Below the pieces are notes generated by a model. The model did not search any database and was not told the DNA's origin. It worked only from the letters and a program-made list of their open reading frames with translations. A DNA stretch of 64,000 nt, taken from assembly GCA_947629525.1 (NCBI GenBank), contig CANREB010000001.1:207734-271733 (forward strand), read 5' to 3'. This stretch comes from an uncultured Lachnospiraceae bacterium (lineage in GTDB: Bacteria; Bacillota; Clostridia; Lachnospirales; Lachnospiraceae). Positions within the stretch are counted from its first letter, which is position 1. Every line of letters starts with the position of its first letter. The translations under genes were made by a program, and so were the position numbers. Shown here piece after piece: positions 48,570 to 58,324 of the stretch.

Positions 48570-50186
48570 TTAATAATTAAGCTCTATGCCGATCATTGCA
48601 TATGCTTCTTTTGCCGCTTCCAAAGCTGCCTTATTTGCGTCATTTCCTTTCTGCTGAAGTTCCGCTACAAAGTCGTTGGCATTCTTTCCCTCAAGACGAA
48701 CCTGATCTTCAACGCCAAGCGAATCGCCTACCGCACGGTATGATGTGTCCAAAAAGTCTGTAAATCCGGGTATCTGGCAGTCGCCAAAAGGAATAGGATT
48801 TTTGCAGTTTGCGAAGAAATCATCAAAATACTTACCATACTTTGTATCTTCATCTGCCGTTACAAGCGCTTCACCGTTTACAGGATCATAAACTGACTCA
48901 TATTTTCTTGACGCTTCCGTAGGATAGAATGACTGCTGAAACTCTTCCCAAATCGCCGCATCCATAGTGATAGGGCAAGGCATAGCCTGTCTGTAAAGAG
49001 GGTTATCCGCATATGTCTCAACATCCTGATAAGCGTCAAGCTTTGCCTGCCATCCTTCTACGCCCCAGCCCATCCATTTAAGAAGTTCATATGCTTCTCT
49101 CGGATGCTGTGTAGATGATGAAATACCGCCGAAATCAAGTACACCGAACACATATCCGCTCTGGCTTGCGGGAGTCGTATAGGGTACCCACTCCATACCA
49201 CGGTTCCTGTAATCAGGAGTATCAAAAAGGTTAAGATATGTCCACCATGCGTCAAGCTGGAAACCAAGTTTGCCTGTATATGCCGCCCACATAGTCCTGT
49301 CTCCTGTCCATGCTTCGTTTTCATCCGTATCGCCATAGGGGGCATGATAATTGCCGTTTACAAGCTCTGCCCACTGATTTACGCCTGCTGCCCACTGATC
49401 CATATGGAAGCTGCTGCCATCCCAGCCAAACTCGCCGATCAGGTTATTGCCGTTGCAGATAGGATAATACGTTACAAGCGAATGGAACTGGTTAAATCCG
49501 TATGTGCCTGCATCCGTATTTGTCGCCGCTTTAAAAGAGTCGATCATTTCATCCCAAGTCCAGTTAGTGGGAGGCGCATCAATATTAAGCGTCTCAAATA
49601 CATTTAAGTCGCAATAGATAGCGTCCGGGAAAAACTTAATCGGAGTCGCCAATTTCTTATCGGTTCCATAATAACCAAGCTTCGCGCTGTTGATTGACGG
49701 AAGGATATTCTGATTTTCCGGATCAGCCTCCCAGTAAGGCGTCATATCGCCCAACAAAGCGTTTGAAAGCGCAAAATCACAATTGCCTAAGATCATAAAG
49801 CAATCCGGCGTCTGTCCCGACTGTACAAGATTGAGAAGCGTATCATTATACGCATCGGTCGTGAACGCCTGCGTCTCAACCTTAATGTTGGGATATTTTG
49901 CCATAAACGCCTCTGCCACCTTGTTTACAAGCTGTTCGTTGTCAAAGTGCATGTAGGTAAGCGTTATATCATCCGTAGTCATCGCGGGAAGCGCTGACGC
50001 GGAAGCATCACCTGTTGACGCATCGCCTGTTGATGCAGCCTCGCCTGTTGATGCGTCTCCTGACGCCGCATCGCCTGTTGACGAGCTGTTATCTGCAGCG
50101 GGCTGGCTTTTTTGTCCGCCGCATCCGCTGAGTGTTCCGGCAACAAGAGCAGCTGCCATTAAAATACTTACGATTTTCTTTTTCAT
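48570..50186 (-). CDS. Sugar ABC transporter solute-binding lipoprotein (second set)
   Basis: The 538-residue family 1 binding protein has signal and lipobox LSGC (Cys22), and then a low-complexity linker of repeated STGDAS/GDAS units (about 34-66). The binding fold follows (DDITLTYMHFDNEQLVNK, AEAFMAKYPNIKVETQAF and so on). It is the external receptor of the permeases at 50250-52236. The tandem linker DNA at about 49990-50085 is prone to slippage. A strong hairpin (48521-48554) after it suggests a high receptor-to-downstream ratio. The substrate is unknown; GH43 next to it suggests arabino-oligosaccharides. Confidence 0.9.
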   Translation of the reverse strand: MKKKIVSILMAAALVAGTLSGCGGQKSQPAADNSSSTGDAASGDASTGEAASTGDASTGDASASALPAMTTDDITLTYMHFDNEQLVNKVAEAFMAKYPNIKVETQAFTTDAYNDTLLNLVQSGQTPDCFMILGNCDFALSNALLGDMTPYWEADPENQNILPSINSAKLGYYGTDKKLATPIKFFPDAIYCDLNVFETLNIDAPPTNWTWDEMIDSFKAATNTDAGTYGFNQFHSLVTYYPICNGNNLIGEFGWDGSSFHMDQWAAGVNQWAELVNGNYHAPYGDTDENEAWTGDRTMWAAYTGKLGFQLDAWWTYLNLFDTPDYRNRGMEWVPYTTPASQSGYVFGVLDFGGISSSTQHPREAYELLKWMGWGVEGWQAKLDAYQDVETYADNPLYRQAMPCPITMDAAIWEEFQQSFYPTEASRKYESVYDPVNGEALVTADEDTKYGKYFDDFFANCKNPIPFGDCQIPGFTDFLDTSYRAVGDSLGVEDQVRLEGKNANDFVAELQQKGNDANKAALEAAKEAYAMIGIELNY

Positions 50187-50249
50187 TTGGTATTCCTCCT
50201 ATTTTTTAATTATGAGATAAACTTCCCTTTGAGGGAATTTTCCTCCGCA

Positions 50250-51275
50250 TCATTCGCCCGTTATTCCGGCGCGGTCAACGCTCTCAACGAACTGTTTCTG
50301 CAGTACAAGATACATGATAAGCAGCGGAAGTATGCTGAGCATTGTACCCGCCATCTTGATCGACTCGTTAATATCGACCATTCCGCTTCCTGCCACACTT
50401 CTTGCGTTATTGTAACTGTTTTCAAAATTCTTAAGCGACACAATGAGCGAACTCCAATGATATGTATCGGCAGAACTTGTGAACGCGCCCACAACATAAA
50501 GCTGTGTTAAGTAAGACTCGTTCCAATACCATACTATCGAAAACAGGAATACGACAAGTATCGCAGGCGCCGCCGACGGAAGCGCTATCTTCCTGAATAT
50601 CCTGAAATGACCCGCTCCGTCGATCTTTGCCGCCTCTATAAGCACCTTGGGTATCTGACGGAAAAAATTATAAAATATCAGTATAAATATCTGCGACTTG
50701 ATACCTTGTCCTAAAAGCGCGGGAACAATAAATGCCTTAAGCGAATTGATAAGACCGATATTCGTATAAAATACATATGTCGGCATCATTGTAGCCTGCG
50801 GCGGCAGAATAAATGAAAATAAAAGCAGTCCTATCAAAATCTTTTTGCCTTTAAATTCATATCGCGCAAATCCATAACCCACTATCGCGCATATAACAAC
50901 GTTGATAAGGGTAGGAACCCCCGCTATCACAATAGAATCCCTGAATGTTTTCCAATAATCCATTGATTTAAACGCCTGAACATAGTTGTTCGTGTATAAG
51001 CTGCTCGGTATCCAGTTCACCGATGTATCAAGAAGATCATTCAGGTTCATAAAACTCTTGCTTATCATATAAAGCACGGGATACAGATACACAAACCCTA
51101 TGCTTATCAAAAGAAGATAGATTACGGCAAGCTTCCCTGCGCCTTCCGTATCTTTTGAGCCAAAAATGAATTTCCGCACTTTGTATTTCATCTGTTCACG
51201 GTTTTGCGCACTAAGCACTTTTTTCAGACTGTCTTTGCTCCTGCTTTTGTTTGTGTTTTGCATATTTCCGCTCAT
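50250..51275 (-). CDS. Carbohydrate ABC transporter permease, MalG type (second set)
   Basis: The 341-residue protein has a first helix near residue 50, five further helices, and the EAA loop AAKIDGAGHFRIFRKIALPS used to dock the ATPase. The N-terminus is long and basic. The start at 51275 (MSGNMQN) with GAGGGG about eight bases upstream is preferred over a GTG nine bases further up. It overlaps the end of the preceding permease by 65 bp. With that gene and the next it forms the second importer set. No ATPase gene is in the cluster; such importers often share a general MsmX-type ATPase. Confidence 0.92.
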   Translation of the reverse strand: MSGNMQNTNKSRSKDSLKKVLSAQNREQMKYKVRKFIFGSKDTEGAGKLAVIYLLLISIGFVYLYPVLYMISKSFMNLNDLLDTSVNWIPSSLYTNNYVQAFKSMDYWKTFRDSIVIAGVPTLINVVICAIVGYGFARYEFKGKKILIGLLLFSFILPPQATMMPTYVFYTNIGLINSLKAFIVPALLGQGIKSQIFILIFYNFFRQIPKVLIEAAKIDGAGHFRIFRKIALPSAAPAILVVFLFSIVWYWNESYLTQLYVVGAFTSSADTYHWSSLIVSLKNFENSYNNARSVAGSGMVDINESIKMAGTMLSILPLLIMYLVLQKQFVESVDRAGITGE

Positions 51276-52236
51276 TGCGCTCACCCCTCTTTCTTATCTT
51301 CTTTTCAAGGCGTTTTTCTTTTTTAAGTTCACGTCTGTATTTCTTCGCGCGCCTCTCATATACATCTTTGCGTCCCATGATAAGCACGGCAAAGAATATA
51401 ACGATCGCTGATTCTATAACCGAATAAAGCCACGCCATCGCAGAAGCATAACCATATCCGCCGGTAGCCGAGAGCATAGTATCATATATCAATACGATAA
51501 GTGAATTCTGCTCGTTATTCGACATAAATATTACCGTGTAGACAACGTTCAGTAAAATCATAGGTTTCACGGTCGGAAGCGTGATCTTCCAAAAACACTC
51601 CCATTTTGAACCGCCGTCTATCTTAGCCGCCTCATAGAGCGAAGTATCGATTTTCTGCAGTGCGGCAAGAAATATAAGTATCTGTACGCCCGAATACCAC
51701 AAAAGCGTTATCATATTGCTGAACACGCTTGTGATGCTTGCCGCAAGCACATGCGGAAGATATTCGTCCAAAAGCTGTTCGATCATAGTAACATTCATCA
51801 TCGGTATGCTTGCCGCTTCCTGATCCGCAAGCTGCTGCATAACAGGACCGCTCGCGATAATGATCGGCAGAAAGAATATCATTCTGAAAATACCTCTGCA
51901 TGAAATCTTTTGATTAAGCAGCATCGCTATAATAAGCGAAAACGACACTATAACCGGCACAGCTATCAGAGTTTCCAGAAGATATGTCTCAAGCCCCATG
52001 ATAAAATCCGGATCTGTCAGAAATATCTGACTGTAATTCTCCGTCCCCACATAAAGCATCGCCATACCCTGCGGCAGAAGCTTTATTCTGTTGAGCGAAT
52101 ACTGAAATGACTGTATCATAGGCCAAAGCACCAAAAGCACTATTCCTATAAGCCATGGCAATATGAAAAGATAGCCGATCATATTTTCCCTTTGTTCAAG
52201 ACGTCCGGGTTTTATTTTTCTGCCTTTCTTCATCAT
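51211..52236 (-). CDS. Carbohydrate ABC transporter permease, MalF type (second set)
   Basis: The 341-residue protein has six helices and the EAA loop AAKIDGGSKWECFWKITLPT. Its C-terminal about 50 residues are extremely basic and unusual (RRAKKYRRELKKEKRLEKKI, ending in KQKQEQRQSEKSA). This tail is encoded partly in the region overlapping the next permease. The N-terminus is also basic (MMKKGRKIKPGRLEQ). It follows the DUF5696 gene with a 4-bp overlap. Confidence 0.92.
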   Translation of the reverse strand: MMKKGRKIKPGRLEQRENMIGYLFILPWLIGIVLLVLWPMIQSFQYSLNRIKLLPQGMAMLYVGTENYSQIFLTDPDFIMGLETYLLETLIAVPVIVSFSLIIAMLLNQKISCRGIFRMIFFLPIIIASGPVMQQLADQEAASIPMMNVTMIEQLLDEYLPHVLAASITSVFSNMITLLWYSGVQILIFLAALQKIDTSLYEAAKIDGGSKWECFWKITLPTVKPMILLNVVYTVIFMSNNEQNSLIVLIYDTMLSATGGYGYASAMAWLYSVIESAIVIFFAVLIMGRKDVYERRAKKYRRELKKEKRLEKKIRKRGERNERKYAKHKQKQEQRQSEKSA

Positions 52237-54512
52237 ACACCTCCTACCGCATATGAAAGCGCGGGAACCGTCACGTTATCGACGCTGGCATCTGCATTGG
52301 AATAATTAATGTAAAGCGTTACTCCATTGTCATATGTCACGATTGTGACACCATTGTCAGTTGTCCGGTGTTTTGTGATCATACTGCCCTTTGTAAGTTC
52401 ATTTATCTCCTTAAGCTCATTGTAATAGTTTAAAATCTGCTCACGGTATACCGAATACTGTGCGGAATAAATGTCGCTCGAATTTGTATAAATAAGCTCT
52501 GACGGATTTTCATATGTCAGATAAAACGACGGGTAAATCCCCGTTTCAACAAGCTTCAGGAAATACTCCCTCTCATTTGCCTCAAAATTTACGTAATCGC
52601 CGTACATCGGAATAATGCCTTTTAACGCTATCGACAAAAACGGAACGCTCTGATCCGTATAGATATAATCCGAATCCGAAATAGGCATATCCACTATCGC
52701 GTTCGTGTATCTCCAATAGCATTGTATCGGCGACTCTAAAAGCAGATCCAAAGTATCGCCCGTCTGCTTTAACGCCTGTTCGTATATGTACTTTGATATC
52801 GAACGCGTCTGCATCGTGTCCCCAAGAGTATAAGTAAACAATGTATTTCCCACTTCGGAAAGGGCAAGCTTATGTATTCCTTTCCTGTTCAGGTTTTTGC
52901 TTAACTTGTTGAGATTATTAAGCGTTTTCTGCGGTGTCCAATACACGAACGTGTCATATACCGTCTGATGTGTCTCCTCTTCGTACAACCGCTTATCCAT
53001 TTTTTTGACTGTATCAAAAGTAGTGCTTCCTGTATCAGGATTAGCGCGCACACCGTCAGTATGCAGGTAAAAATCTATTCCCTTATCCTGAGCTTCTTCC
53101 ATGAGTTTTGATAGCTCTTTCCCTCCGCCGATGTTTCTGTTTACATCGTACGAGTCAACAGGCAGATCGTATATTCCTCCGTCCTGCCATCCTTTGTATA
53201 ATGACAGAATATCCGTTACTCCCTGCTCATTAAGGTCGGCATAAATTTCCCTTATATTGTCAACCGTCGTCACTACATCGTCTTTTTTCCAAAGCATCCA
53301 GTTCTCAACATCTGCACCCAGAAAATCTATCCTCGTCTTAAAATCATCCTCATTCTTTACGATTTCACCCTTTTCAAGCAGATAATCACGATAGCGCTTT
53401 GCAAGCCCCGTATAATCCGCCTCATCGCCGTCCACAAAAAGGTATCTGATATTTATGTCGTATTCGATCCTGTCGGTGACTTTTGTAACGGAACCTCCTG
53501 AATTTGATGTCGGCTGAATGTATGTAGCGCATTTCCTAAATGCTGCCGTGACCCAGTTGTAATCCGAATATGCCCCGTTCGGCGTCGCGTAAACAGATGC
53601 TTCTTCCTCGCCGCTTTCAATTACGGCAAGATATCCCATCTTATCCTCAGAATGAACCATGCCATATACCGGCGCAAGTATTGTCTCGGGATCGTTGTGC
53701 GTTTCGTACTTACTCCATAAGAGCGACAGGACGTAAGACTCGCCTACCCCAATATCCGTACCGTACACTTTCTGTACATAGCCCGAATCGAAACGCCCTT
53801 CCTTATCATCCAGATAAATAAGCGCTCCGTTTCCATCAGGTACAAACATATAACCGTCGATCTCACCGAGTCTTGTGCTGCCAAGAAGCGGGAACAGATA
53901 AATATTCCCTATTTTTTTATTGGCGGCGTTTTCATAAATGGAACTTTCAGGAATCGATGCCGTAATGCTGCCGTCGTCATATAACTTTACTTCAACCTCA
54001 AATCCAAGTTCCTGCGCGCTGTAGTCTATCTTTGCGTGAAATCCGCCCGGTATCAGCTCCACCGCAACGCTTGCTCCGCTGCCCTCTATACCGAGTTTTT
54101 TCTGCATCGTATTAGTTTCTTCCTGAAGTTCTACCACGACGCCTGACTGCAGAAATCCTTTCCATGTCTCATTGACATTTTCCAGTCTGCTTTCATCGCG
54201 CACCGTAGATTCCATGACAGCTCCGCTGTTTTTATTTCTTACTATTATCGAAAGTGCGGGTTCATACAAATATAGCTCATAATTGTCATTTTCCGCCACA
54301 AGATAATGACCGTTAAGCTGCTTTGATGTATCCGGCACACTGCTGCTAAGCGGTGCGGCAGGCTCCCCTGCACTTTGGCGCACTTCATCAAAATCAAGGG
54401 CGTCAGAGGGGGTGGTGTTAGATATCATATATACCGCAAATATGACAACAGCTATAACGGCAATCGCTGCTATGCAGGTAATTATCTTTTTCTTAACCTT
54501 TTTAGCTGCCAA
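52233..54512 (-). CDS. DUF5696-type membrane-anchored protein, possible glycosidase
   Basis: The 759-residue protein has one N-terminal membrane helix (about 9-31) and an external beta-rich region (about 60-370). A barrel-like region follows (about 390-690; GADVENWMLWKKDD, LSLYKGWQDGGIYDLP, DFYLHTDGV with Asp486, KLALSEVGN with Glu553), and then a final small beta domain (about 710-759, VTIVTYDNGVTLYINYSN). That last part resembles the ends of GH101/GH129-like enzymes. I recognise the whole as DUF5696, which has no assigned activity. TTG at 54512 with AGGTGG upstream is the likely start; it overlaps the preceding gene by 11 bp. Confidence 0.8.
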   Translation of the reverse strand: MAAKKVKKKIITCIAAIAVIAVVIFAVYMISNTTPSDALDFDEVRQSAGEPAAPLSSSVPDTSKQLNGHYLVAENDNYELYLYEPALSIIVRNKNSGAVMESTVRDESRLENVNETWKGFLQSGVVVELQEETNTMQKKLGIEGSGASVAVELIPGGFHAKIDYSAQELGFEVEVKLYDDGSITASIPESSIYENAANKKIGNIYLFPLLGSTRLGEIDGYMFVPDGNGALIYLDDKEGRFDSGYVQKVYGTDIGVGESYVLSLLWSKYETHNDPETILAPVYGMVHSEDKMGYLAVIESGEEEASVYATPNGAYSDYNWVTAAFRKCATYIQPTSNSGGSVTKVTDRIEYDINIRYLFVDGDEADYTGLAKRYRDYLLEKGEIVKNEDDFKTRIDFLGADVENWMLWKKDDVVTTVDNIREIYADLNEQGVTDILSLYKGWQDGGIYDLPVDSYDVNRNIGGGKELSKLMEEAQDKGIDFYLHTDGVRANPDTGSTTFDTVKKMDKRLYEEETHQTVYDTFVYWTPQKTLNNLNKLSKNLNRKGIHKLALSEVGNTLFTYTLGDTMQTRSISKYIYEQALKQTGDTLDLLLESPIQCYWRYTNAIVDMPISDSDYIYTDQSVPFLSIALKGIIPMYGDYVNFEANEREYFLKLVETGIYPSFYLTYENPSELIYTNSSDIYSAQYSVYREQILNYYNELKEINELTKGSMITKHRTTDNGVTIVTYDNGVTLYINYSNADASVDNVTVPALSYAVGGV

Positions 54513-56514
54513 TTCTATACACCACCTCTCGTACAACAGTAACCACAAAATCTATCACCTGTGAGAACAGTACATAAATGATACATATCAACAGTGAGAG
54601 TATCAATACGGTAAATGCCGTGAGTCCTAAAGCTTTTGCTGTTTCCTTCACCGTAAAATTGTTTATCTCCTTTAAGGATATCAGAACAAGTACCGCCATC
54701 CACACGATCACGATTATATTCGCAAATGTAATAAGGAACACTTCATTGTATGTAAGCACATTTGACAGGATTATCACAAACGGCTTTATAACGATAAACG
54801 GCGTAAGGCAATATGCGTATGCACAATACAGATCCTTAAAGAACGCCTCGCCTTCGTTTATTGTTACCACTAAATAATTACACAATGTAAGCCCTATGAA
54901 TATGACAAGCACTGTCCCTACATCACTTATGATGTCATAACGTCCTTCTCTTACCGTTTTAACAAGAAATCCGCTGAAATATTTCTCTATGACAGCAATC
55001 AGTATGTAGGCGGCAAGAAGAATATTCGCACATGCTATGCCTGACCTTCCCTCTCTTTTTACGCCGTAGCACCCGTCGATGGGATGGCGCATGAAGAAAA
55101 GCGCATACCCAAGCTGCTGCAAAAGCGGAACTTTCCGTACAATGCCATGCTTTTTTCTCTTCCGCTTCTTATAAAAACTTATCGCAACCGCTATTATCAC
55201 AATCAGTACAACAGCAGTAAAAAGATATTTTCTTATCCATATATTTCTGACTTCCCAAAAAGCATCGGAATATCCGTCAGACGATTTTGCCAGTTTAAAA
55301 TATTTAAGCGCTTCCGTGTAATTTTCTTCCTGTAAGTACGCGTGTCCCATAGCCTGATTTGCATAATCAAACATGCTGTTCATCTGAAGGACTTTTTCAA
55401 GCGGCTCTTTGCTCTCAGTATATCTTCCCTTTGAGAACAGGTACAAAGCTTCATGCAGTAAATTCGTAAACTCTGTCGGTTCAAAAATATGTATCTGCCG
55501 CTTATCGGAATCAAGCAGGTATATTCTGTCATTATCGTCTACCGCAATCGCTTCCACCTTGTTGCAAAGACCGATGCGCTGACGTCCGTCGTCGCGCCCG
55601 CCAAACATAAACAGAAGCTCTCCTTCTTCGTTATATTCATAAATATATCCGTCAGAGTCCGCAACGAGCATATTTCTGTACTTACCCGTTGTTACCGCGG
55701 CGGGAAGATCCGCATAATACGGATCGGAATCAAGCATATTGCTGCCCGCGATATTGAGCTTCTTAAGGCTCATCTCCGTATCGCCCTGTGTTACAGTGTA
55801 GATAAGCCCCTGCTCATCGATATGCAGATTAGTCGGCGTTGACGGTATGTTACTTAACATCTGAGCGCGCTGCGCATCCGTAAGGATAAGTCTCTGCAGC
55901 ATCTGAAACGGGCTGAGCGAAGTATAATTGGTTCCGAAATATCCCAAAAACGAACCGCCGTCAACAGGACTTAACTGAACAATGCCATTCATATTTCCTT
56001 CACATATGATGTACATAGTGCCTGTAGCGTTTGCCACTACTTTTACAGGCTTAAAATCCATACTGTTACCGTAGATCGGCGACTCAGGCTTCCCATACTC
56101 ATTTAAAAGACTGCCCTGAGTGTCAAACACAAACACTTTTTTTGCATCTCTGTCCGCCACGTACACTTTGTTGTCTTCTGAGACAAACACTCCCATAGGC
56201 GTCTGCAGCGTTCCTTCTCCAATCATGCGTACCTCGTCGCCTTCTATCGTGCTCACCATTACCACATGCGCGCCCGAGTCGGCAATATAGAGATATCCGT
56301 CATTTCCGATAGACATATCCATCGGTGTCACAAAAGATGTCTCGCCTACTTTAGTTATCGCGGAAAGAGGGTCATACGCCGATTGTGTTTCAAGCACATA
56401 TCCATATCCGTCAACCGTGTATGTCTTATAGGGGGTCTCTGCTGATGATACGCTGCCAAACGCTATGCACAGGCACATTATGATCAGCAGCATAGCTTTT
56501 ATCTTCTTTTTCAT
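54502..56514 (-). CDS. NHL-propeller, TPR and Yip1-domain membrane protein
   Basis: The 670-residue protein starts with a signal peptide (1-25). An external propeller of NHL-like repeats (about 45-340; GNDGYLYIADSGAHVV, SEDNKVYVADRDAKKV, VDDNDRIYLLDSDKRQ) and two TPR-like units (about 350-425) follow. A membrane helix (about 432-452), a basic loop and a five-helix Yip1 region (about 475-660) complete it. It is not an enzyme by motif. Its place between the DUF5696 gene and the permeases suggests a sensing or organising role in the import machine. I know no described function for this combination. Confidence 0.82.
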   Translation of the reverse strand: MKKKIKAMLLIIMCLCIAFGSVSSAETPYKTYTVDGYGYVLETQSAYDPLSAITKVGETSFVTPMDMSIGNDGYLYIADSGAHVVMVSTIEGDEVRMIGEGTLQTPMGVFVSEDNKVYVADRDAKKVFVFDTQGSLLNEYGKPESPIYGNSMDFKPVKVVANATGTMYIICEGNMNGIVQLSPVDGGSFLGYFGTNYTSLSPFQMLQRLILTDAQRAQMLSNIPSTPTNLHIDEQGLIYTVTQGDTEMSLKKLNIAGSNMLDSDPYYADLPAAVTTGKYRNMLVADSDGYIYEYNEEGELLFMFGGRDDGRQRIGLCNKVEAIAVDDNDRIYLLDSDKRQIHIFEPTEFTNLLHEALYLFSKGRYTESKEPLEKVLQMNSMFDYANQAMGHAYLQEENYTEALKYFKLAKSSDGYSDAFWEVRNIWIRKYLFTAVVLIVIIAVAISFYKKRKRKKHGIVRKVPLLQQLGYALFFMRHPIDGCYGVKREGRSGIACANILLAAYILIAVIEKYFSGFLVKTVREGRYDIISDVGTVLVIFIGLTLCNYLVVTINEGEAFFKDLYCAYAYCLTPFIVIKPFVIILSNVLTYNEVFLITFANIIVIVWMAVLVLISLKEINNFTVKETAKALGLTAFTVLILSLLICIIYVLFSQVIDFVVTVVREVVYRIGS

Positions 56515-56525
56515 AACATCCCTCC

Positions 56526-57398
56526 CTACTTGATTCCGGAATGAGCCATAGTATTCATAAAGCTCTTTCTGAGTATTAAGAAAATCGCAAGGTTAGGTAT
56601 AAACTGCAGCAATATGCCCGCCGCCTGAATACCCTGACCTGCAACGTTACTGTTCTGGTTTGCCAAAGTATTCAAATAAAACGCAAGCGTTTTCATGCTC
56701 TCATCGTTGATATAGAAATTTGAACTTTCCACATTTACCCATACCTGTTGGAAAGCAAGTATCGCGGTAGTCGCTATTGCGGGCTTTATGAGCGGTATAA
56801 TAATAGACCAATATATCTTAAAATCGCCTGCCCCATCCATATAAGCCGCGTCAAGCAGCGCATCGGGTATCTGATCGATAAACTGTTTTACCAGAAAAAG
56901 CCCCACAGGCATCGCAAGCAGCGGAAGTATATGCGCAAAATATGTATCTTTTAATCCAAGCGTGTCTATTACAAGGTATCTTGGTATCATTACCGCGACC
57001 GACACAAACATAAGCGCCGTATTATTTATTTCAAGCAGTGCATACTTGCCTTTGAATTTCAGTTTTGACAGCGCAAATCCCGCCATAGTTGAAAATATTA
57101 TCGCAAGCAGCACTACGGCTCCTGTAACTATGATGCTGTTAAACAGATATCTGCTCATCGGTATATTGCTGTCCGCCGATGCTTTAAAAAGTTTTACAAA
57201 GTTGTCAAGCGTCGGCTTTCTTACCAAAATCTGCGGTGGAAACGCGAAAAGCTCATCCATCGGCTTGAACGCATGGCATACAATAAATACGATAGGAATA
57301 CCCATAAATACTGCCAGCGGCAAAAGCGCCAGTATAATCTTAAGCTGTCCGGGTTCAAATTTTTTCGGATTGATGTTACTTCCTTTATATCCAGCCAT
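56526..57398 (-). CDS. Carbohydrate ABC transporter permease, MalG type (first set)
   Basis: The 290-residue protein has six membrane helices and the EAA loop AAYMDGAGDFKIYWSIIIPL, typical of CUT1 family MalG/LacG permeases. It follows the MalF-type gene by 11 bp and comes 11 bp before the NHL-Yip1 gene. It differs in length and loops from the second-set permease at 50250-51275, so the sets are not a recent duplication. Confidence 0.93.
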   Translation of the reverse strand: MAGYKGSNINPKKFEPGQLKIILALLPLAVFMGIPIVFIVCHAFKPMDELFAFPPQILVRKPTLDNFVKLFKASADSNIPMSRYLFNSIIVTGAVVLLAIIFSTMAGFALSKLKFKGKYALLEINNTALMFVSVAVMIPRYLVIDTLGLKDTYFAHILPLLAMPVGLFLVKQFIDQIPDALLDAAYMDGAGDFKIYWSIIIPLIKPAIATTAILAFQQVWVNVESSNFYINDESMKTLAFYLNTLANQNSNVAGQGIQAAGILLQFIPNLAIFLILRKSFMNTMAHSGIK

Positions 57399-57409
57399 TC
57401 TGCCACCTC

Positions 57410-58324
57410 CTAATCTTCCTTAAACAAGCGTCCAAAGAATTTTGAAAACGCAAATACTATAAGCAGCAGGACTACCGAAACTGCCGCCGCGTAACCCATC
57501 TCGTACCTCAAGAAACCGTAATCCTCAATATGGTTTACTATCAACTGTCCGGCATAGTTCGGGGTAGGATTGGTTCCCGAAAGCTGTACACCGATAGCTC
57601 CGTTTTGGAACGCGCCCACGATAGCCATGACCGCGCCGAAAAGCATCTGCGGCTTCATCGTAGGTATCGTAATATATATCATTTCCTGAAAACGGTTCTT
57701 AACCCCGTCTATCGCCGCCGCTTCATATATTTCCTCATCGGCATTCAGAATACCCGCAAGCATTGCCAAAAAGCCGACGCCCATACTCGACCACAGCGCC
57801 ACTATTATGATTATCGGCAGAAGGTATCTGCTGTCAACAAGCCATATTACCGGCGCGTCTATCACTCCCAGCCGCATAAGAAAACTGTTCAGATATCCCA
57901 TCTGGTCTCCGGAAAAAATAATTTTCCACAAAACGGTCATCGACACTGCTCCGGTCATACTGGGCGAATAAAATATAACTGTCAGTACGGTACGCGGTAT
58001 CGGACTTAGCTGTGCGAGACACCATGCTACAAGAAATGAAAGCACATATCCGCCCGGACCTACGATAACAGCGTATATTACAGTATTCGGCAGTACTTTC
58101 TGCATAAATATGTCATCCGCTGTCAAGAGATTTATATAATTTAAAAATCCTTTAAACGTAGGCGTCTGTATCGTATCATAACTTGTGAAGGACAACGCCA
58201 CTGCCACTACCATCGGGATAATGATAAAAGTAGTAAACAATATTACATATGGCGCCAAAAATGCGTATGCAGCTTTATTGCTATGCTCTCTCATAGCCGC
58301 TTTTGTTTTCTTTTTTGCTGCCAT
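57410..58324 (-). CDS. Carbohydrate ABC transporter permease, MalF type (first set)
   Basis: The 304-residue protein has six helices (first at about 20-45) and the EAA loop [20 protein letters not shown]. Its ATG shares one base with the TAA of the solute-binding gene (TAATG), so the two are translationally coupled. It is the partner of the next permease. No ATP-binding subunit is present in the window. Confidence 0.93.
   Translation of the reverse strand: MAAKKKTKAAMREHSNKAAYAFLAPYVILFTTFIIIPMVVAVALSFTSYDTIQTPTFKGFLNYINLLTADDIFMQKVLPNTVIYAVIVGPGGYVLSFLVAWCLAQLSPIPRTVLTVIFYSPSMTGAVSMTVLWKIIFSGDQMGYLNSFLMRLGVIDAPVIWLVDSRYLLPIIIIVALWSSMGVGFLAMLAGILNADEEIYEAAAIDGVKNRFQEMIYITIPTMKPQMLFGAVMAIVGAFQNGAIGVQLSGTNPTPNYAGQLIVNHIEDYGFLRYEMGYAAAVSVVLLLIVFAFSKFFGRLFKED

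Noticed and set aside
49990..50085. Short repeats that might be read as a CRISPR array
   Set aside because: The repeats are in phase with the codons of a lipoprotein linker (STGDAS units), with no spacers.
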